The notes under the pieces were generated by a model. It saw nothing but the letters and a program-made list of their open reading frames with translations, searched no databases and was not told where the DNA came from. Shown here in pieces: positions 61,440 to 64,000 of a stretch of DNA of 64,000 bases (position 1 is the first letter of the stretch; every line of letters starts with the position of its first letter). Position numbers and translations under genes: made by a program. The DNA is taken from assembly GCA_949318235.1 (NCBI GenBank), contig OX439130.1, forward strand, positions 35,789,085 to 35,853,084, written 5' to 3'. This DNA is from Ecdyonurus torrentis. Taxonomy: Eukaryota; Arthropoda; Insecta; Ephemeroptera; Heptageniidae.

Positions 61440-63884
61440 GATTTTTAATCTACATGTCCAAAATGTTTAAGGTGTTCAATTTTAGATGTGTCTCGCATAT
61501 AAAAAGAATCATGTGTGTGATATTACCCAATAGTTTAATTCTTTTAAAACGCTAGTATACATATTTTCATTTTGTATACATCTATAAATGTGTCACATTA
61601 TCATATTATAGGTATATTATTTTCAAGAATTTAAAGTAATCATTATAATTATAGGTATTAAAAGTTCAATTTATATTTATTGTACTGTTAGTACAAATGA
61701 ATATTATCGAATGGGAAAAAGTAAAAAGTTTATTCTTAGCTTCTAAAATAGTGCAAGTCATATTATAAATATCAAAACTTCCCTAAAAAAATCAAATACA
61801 TATATCCATATAAAAATATATTCAAGAAGTTTGCCAAGCTGCTGTTTGACAAGCAGTCAAACTTTTGACGACCTCTCAAGCTTTTGTCTCAAATTACCTT
61901 CAAGCTGTTGAGCTGCCTTTTTAAATATATTTTTTGGTGTTGTCCTTTTGTCAAGCTGACCCATTTTATGTCTTATTTTCAAGCTTTCGTCTCACTTTCT
62001 CTCTTTCTCTACTTATTAACAAGGATTTGACACAAAACTGAGCAAAAGCTTGAGACTCAAAACAACGTTTTATTTTTATTTTTTTGTATGGGTAGATTTT
62101 TGAGTTTATTGTGGAAGATATTATAATCCTAGGCAGTGTTTAATATTATATTTCTAAGTTGATTATTATCATTTTTAAACATAAACAATTAAGCAACTTA
62201 ATTTTTCACCATCATCGTTTGGCTATATGTATATTCAAAATAGGACTAGGTCCTATCTACTGACCAAAAGGATACGGCAGCTAATAAAAAAATGCATTTT
62301 ATTTCTGCTTGAATCTATACTTAATTACAATTTTATAGCCCATGCATGTATCTCCTCAAATAAATTTTAAGCGTTTTTTTTTTTTTTTTTTTTTTTTAAT
62401 ATTTTAAAACAAAAATATAGGTATTCAGTGTCTATATGTACGGAATCGATTTATTCTTGAGGTCAGTAATTGATGTAATATTTGTCCACTTATTAAGATT
62501 TCCCAATATTGAACTTAACCACTTATATCATAAAAAATATCTAATTTACTATTTTTAGCCTGAGGTCTGGTAAGCCTCAGATCATACACTAAAGCATACT
62601 GAAAAGGTTTCATCCTGGCCTACACTGAAAGGTATATTATGGCGTCATGATACCTACTTAGTTTATATGTTATTATTAACAAAATTAAACTGACTGCTGT
62701 TTAGACTGACAGAGTTTAGATGTTTCTTTTGTTATTATTGTCATTTTATTATTATAAGTTGGTATTTTCTTACCGTTATTGCTATGCATAGTTTTCAAAT
62801 ATTATAATACAAATTACTTAATTCCCATTCCCAAATAAGTTAACCAACTTTTATGCAAATATAAATTTCCATACTGAATTTGTGTTGTTCATAGGGAGGT
62901 CATTCCTACATTAATAATTATACTGTAGCTGTATTAAATTGCTAAAATGATAATATGTATTTTTCTATACTTATATTATAAAATTTTAAGTAATTTTTAT
63001 TCCATATTTAAAAAAGATCTTTAGCCTATGTATATTCTCATTATTGTGTATACAATATGAGTTGTTTTTAAAGTTTTTGGCAATTTTAGTGTTATTTTAT
63101 CAGTCTTTGCATATCTCTCAAATAAAAAATAATCTATTATATTATTATAATTCAAAGCATGAGTTTATAATGCAGGTTTGGCATATAACTTCTTCATATA
63201 ATAAAATATATCATTGAAAATAGTTAACAGCTGGACAGAACAGTTGTCCATCACGGCTGGAGATGAGGTGTTAAAAATGACTGTGGTATGCTTTGTGCAA
63301 TGCTCAGTTTATCAAATTCAAATGCAAGCCAAAATTCCCTTTTTATGATCCTCATGTTCTATACATGAGCAATATGAGCATGTAGTACGTATGTTTAATT
63401 AATGCTCTGTGCGTTAATATTTTGTGTCCTGGGCTAGATATTATTTTCTCTAACACACTCAGAGCTTAGACGTCAAGTCTAATTGTTAGCTCATTTTATC
63501 TCCCATTCCCCAAATTTTCCTACTCCATGTGTTTTTCTATCAAATCTTTTGAGTACAGTATTGAAAATAATTTATTCAAAAACATTTTCAATGCAGGATT
63601 AAAAATCCAAACCAATAATAATAATAAAAAAACACAACATCACTAAGCTGCAAAATGTTGCCACTGAATTTAAACTTGATGCACAGTTTGCGTTTGCATA
63701 TTGGTAAAAAAAACAACTAAATAATAATAAAATAAAAGTCTGCATATTACTTATAGAAAAAAGCTGCCTTTCTGTGCTCATTTATTATTAGTTTGTTATT
63801 GAATGTTGCTTACTTTTTCTTTCCTTGAATATAGTAATAATAAAAGTTTATTAAGTTGATTTGTTTTAATGTTAGTATAAATAT
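61440..63884 (+). other. ALS2 3' UTR and downstream DNA
   Basis: AT-rich with no gene. Possible polyadenylation signals include aataaa at 63121-63126. Several caagctt/aagcttg motifs cluster at 61825-62055. A poly-T run lies near 62372. Confidence 0.5.
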
Positions 63885-64000
63885 CAGTTGGTAGAGATTA
63901 GAGTACGTTGAATTGAAAATTAATAAAACGCGAAAATTCTCTAATTGATATAGTAAATTGGGACTAGGATTCAAATATTCTAGCTTTAGCTAGTTAAAAA
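63885..64000. mobile_element. Third copy of the retroelement end, cut by the window edge
   Basis: agttggtagagattagagtacgttg and the following 80 bp match 51381-51480 of the hammerhead-bearing element with few changes, in the same orientation. The rest lies beyond the window. Confidence 0.8.

Overview
The window is AT-rich, intron-rich animal DNA, most likely from an arthropod and probably an insect. The reasons are GT-AG introns with AT-rich interiors, TATA/TCAGT-type core promoters, an Alsin homologue of 1472 residues, many (GA/CT)n tracts, and a load of DNA transposons and Penelope-like elements. I cannot name the species.

Two protein-coding genes occupy the + strand. (1) A DPP6/DPP10-type inactive dipeptidyl peptidase runs from 10263 to 39468. 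Its 14 visible exons keep an open frame of 835 residues, and the 5' cytoplasmic exon lies outside the window or was not recognised. The fold and the Asp/His of the triad are present. The nucleophile Ser is Gly (GWGFGGY) and the oxyanion Tyr region is NGRPGSQ, so it should be a non-enzymatic membrane protein, known in other animals as a Kv4-channel partner. (2) ALS2 (Alsin) runs from 46710 to 61439. It has 16 coding exons and 1472 residues, apparently complete. It has an RCC1-like region in one 1.38-kb exon, then a DH-like segment, a PH-like domain, about eight MORN motifs and a C-terminal VPS9 domain. This makes it a predicted endosomal Rab5 exchange factor. Possible noncoding first exons and a TATA promoter with a heat-shock-like element lie at 43.8-46.0 kb.

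Layout: 1-10262 is repeat-rich DNA upstream of the first recognised DPP exon. It contains a 2.5-kb inverted-repeat element, a TTAA-flanked MITE and a hAT-like element with GATACCGATAC subterminal repeats. 10263-39468 is the DPP gene, with nested MITEs and a Tc1-like palindrome in its introns. 39469-46700 is the intergenic stretch and ALS2 5' region. 46710-61439 is ALS2, whose introns hold two Penelope-family insertions with 14-15-bp target duplications and several shorter relatives. 61440-64000 is the ALS2 3' flank, ending in a truncated third copy.

The most interesting non-gene signal is the 51352-52380 element. It carries a textbook hammerhead ribozyme on the minus strand, about 60 nt downstream of a TATA/initiator pair. 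The 57587-60140 element is a Penelope GIY-YIG fragment with two 987-bp inverted arms. It has the same 3' terminal 20-mer as the hammerhead element. Both sit in ALS2 introns, so the ALS2 pre-mRNA should contain a 987-bp hairpin.
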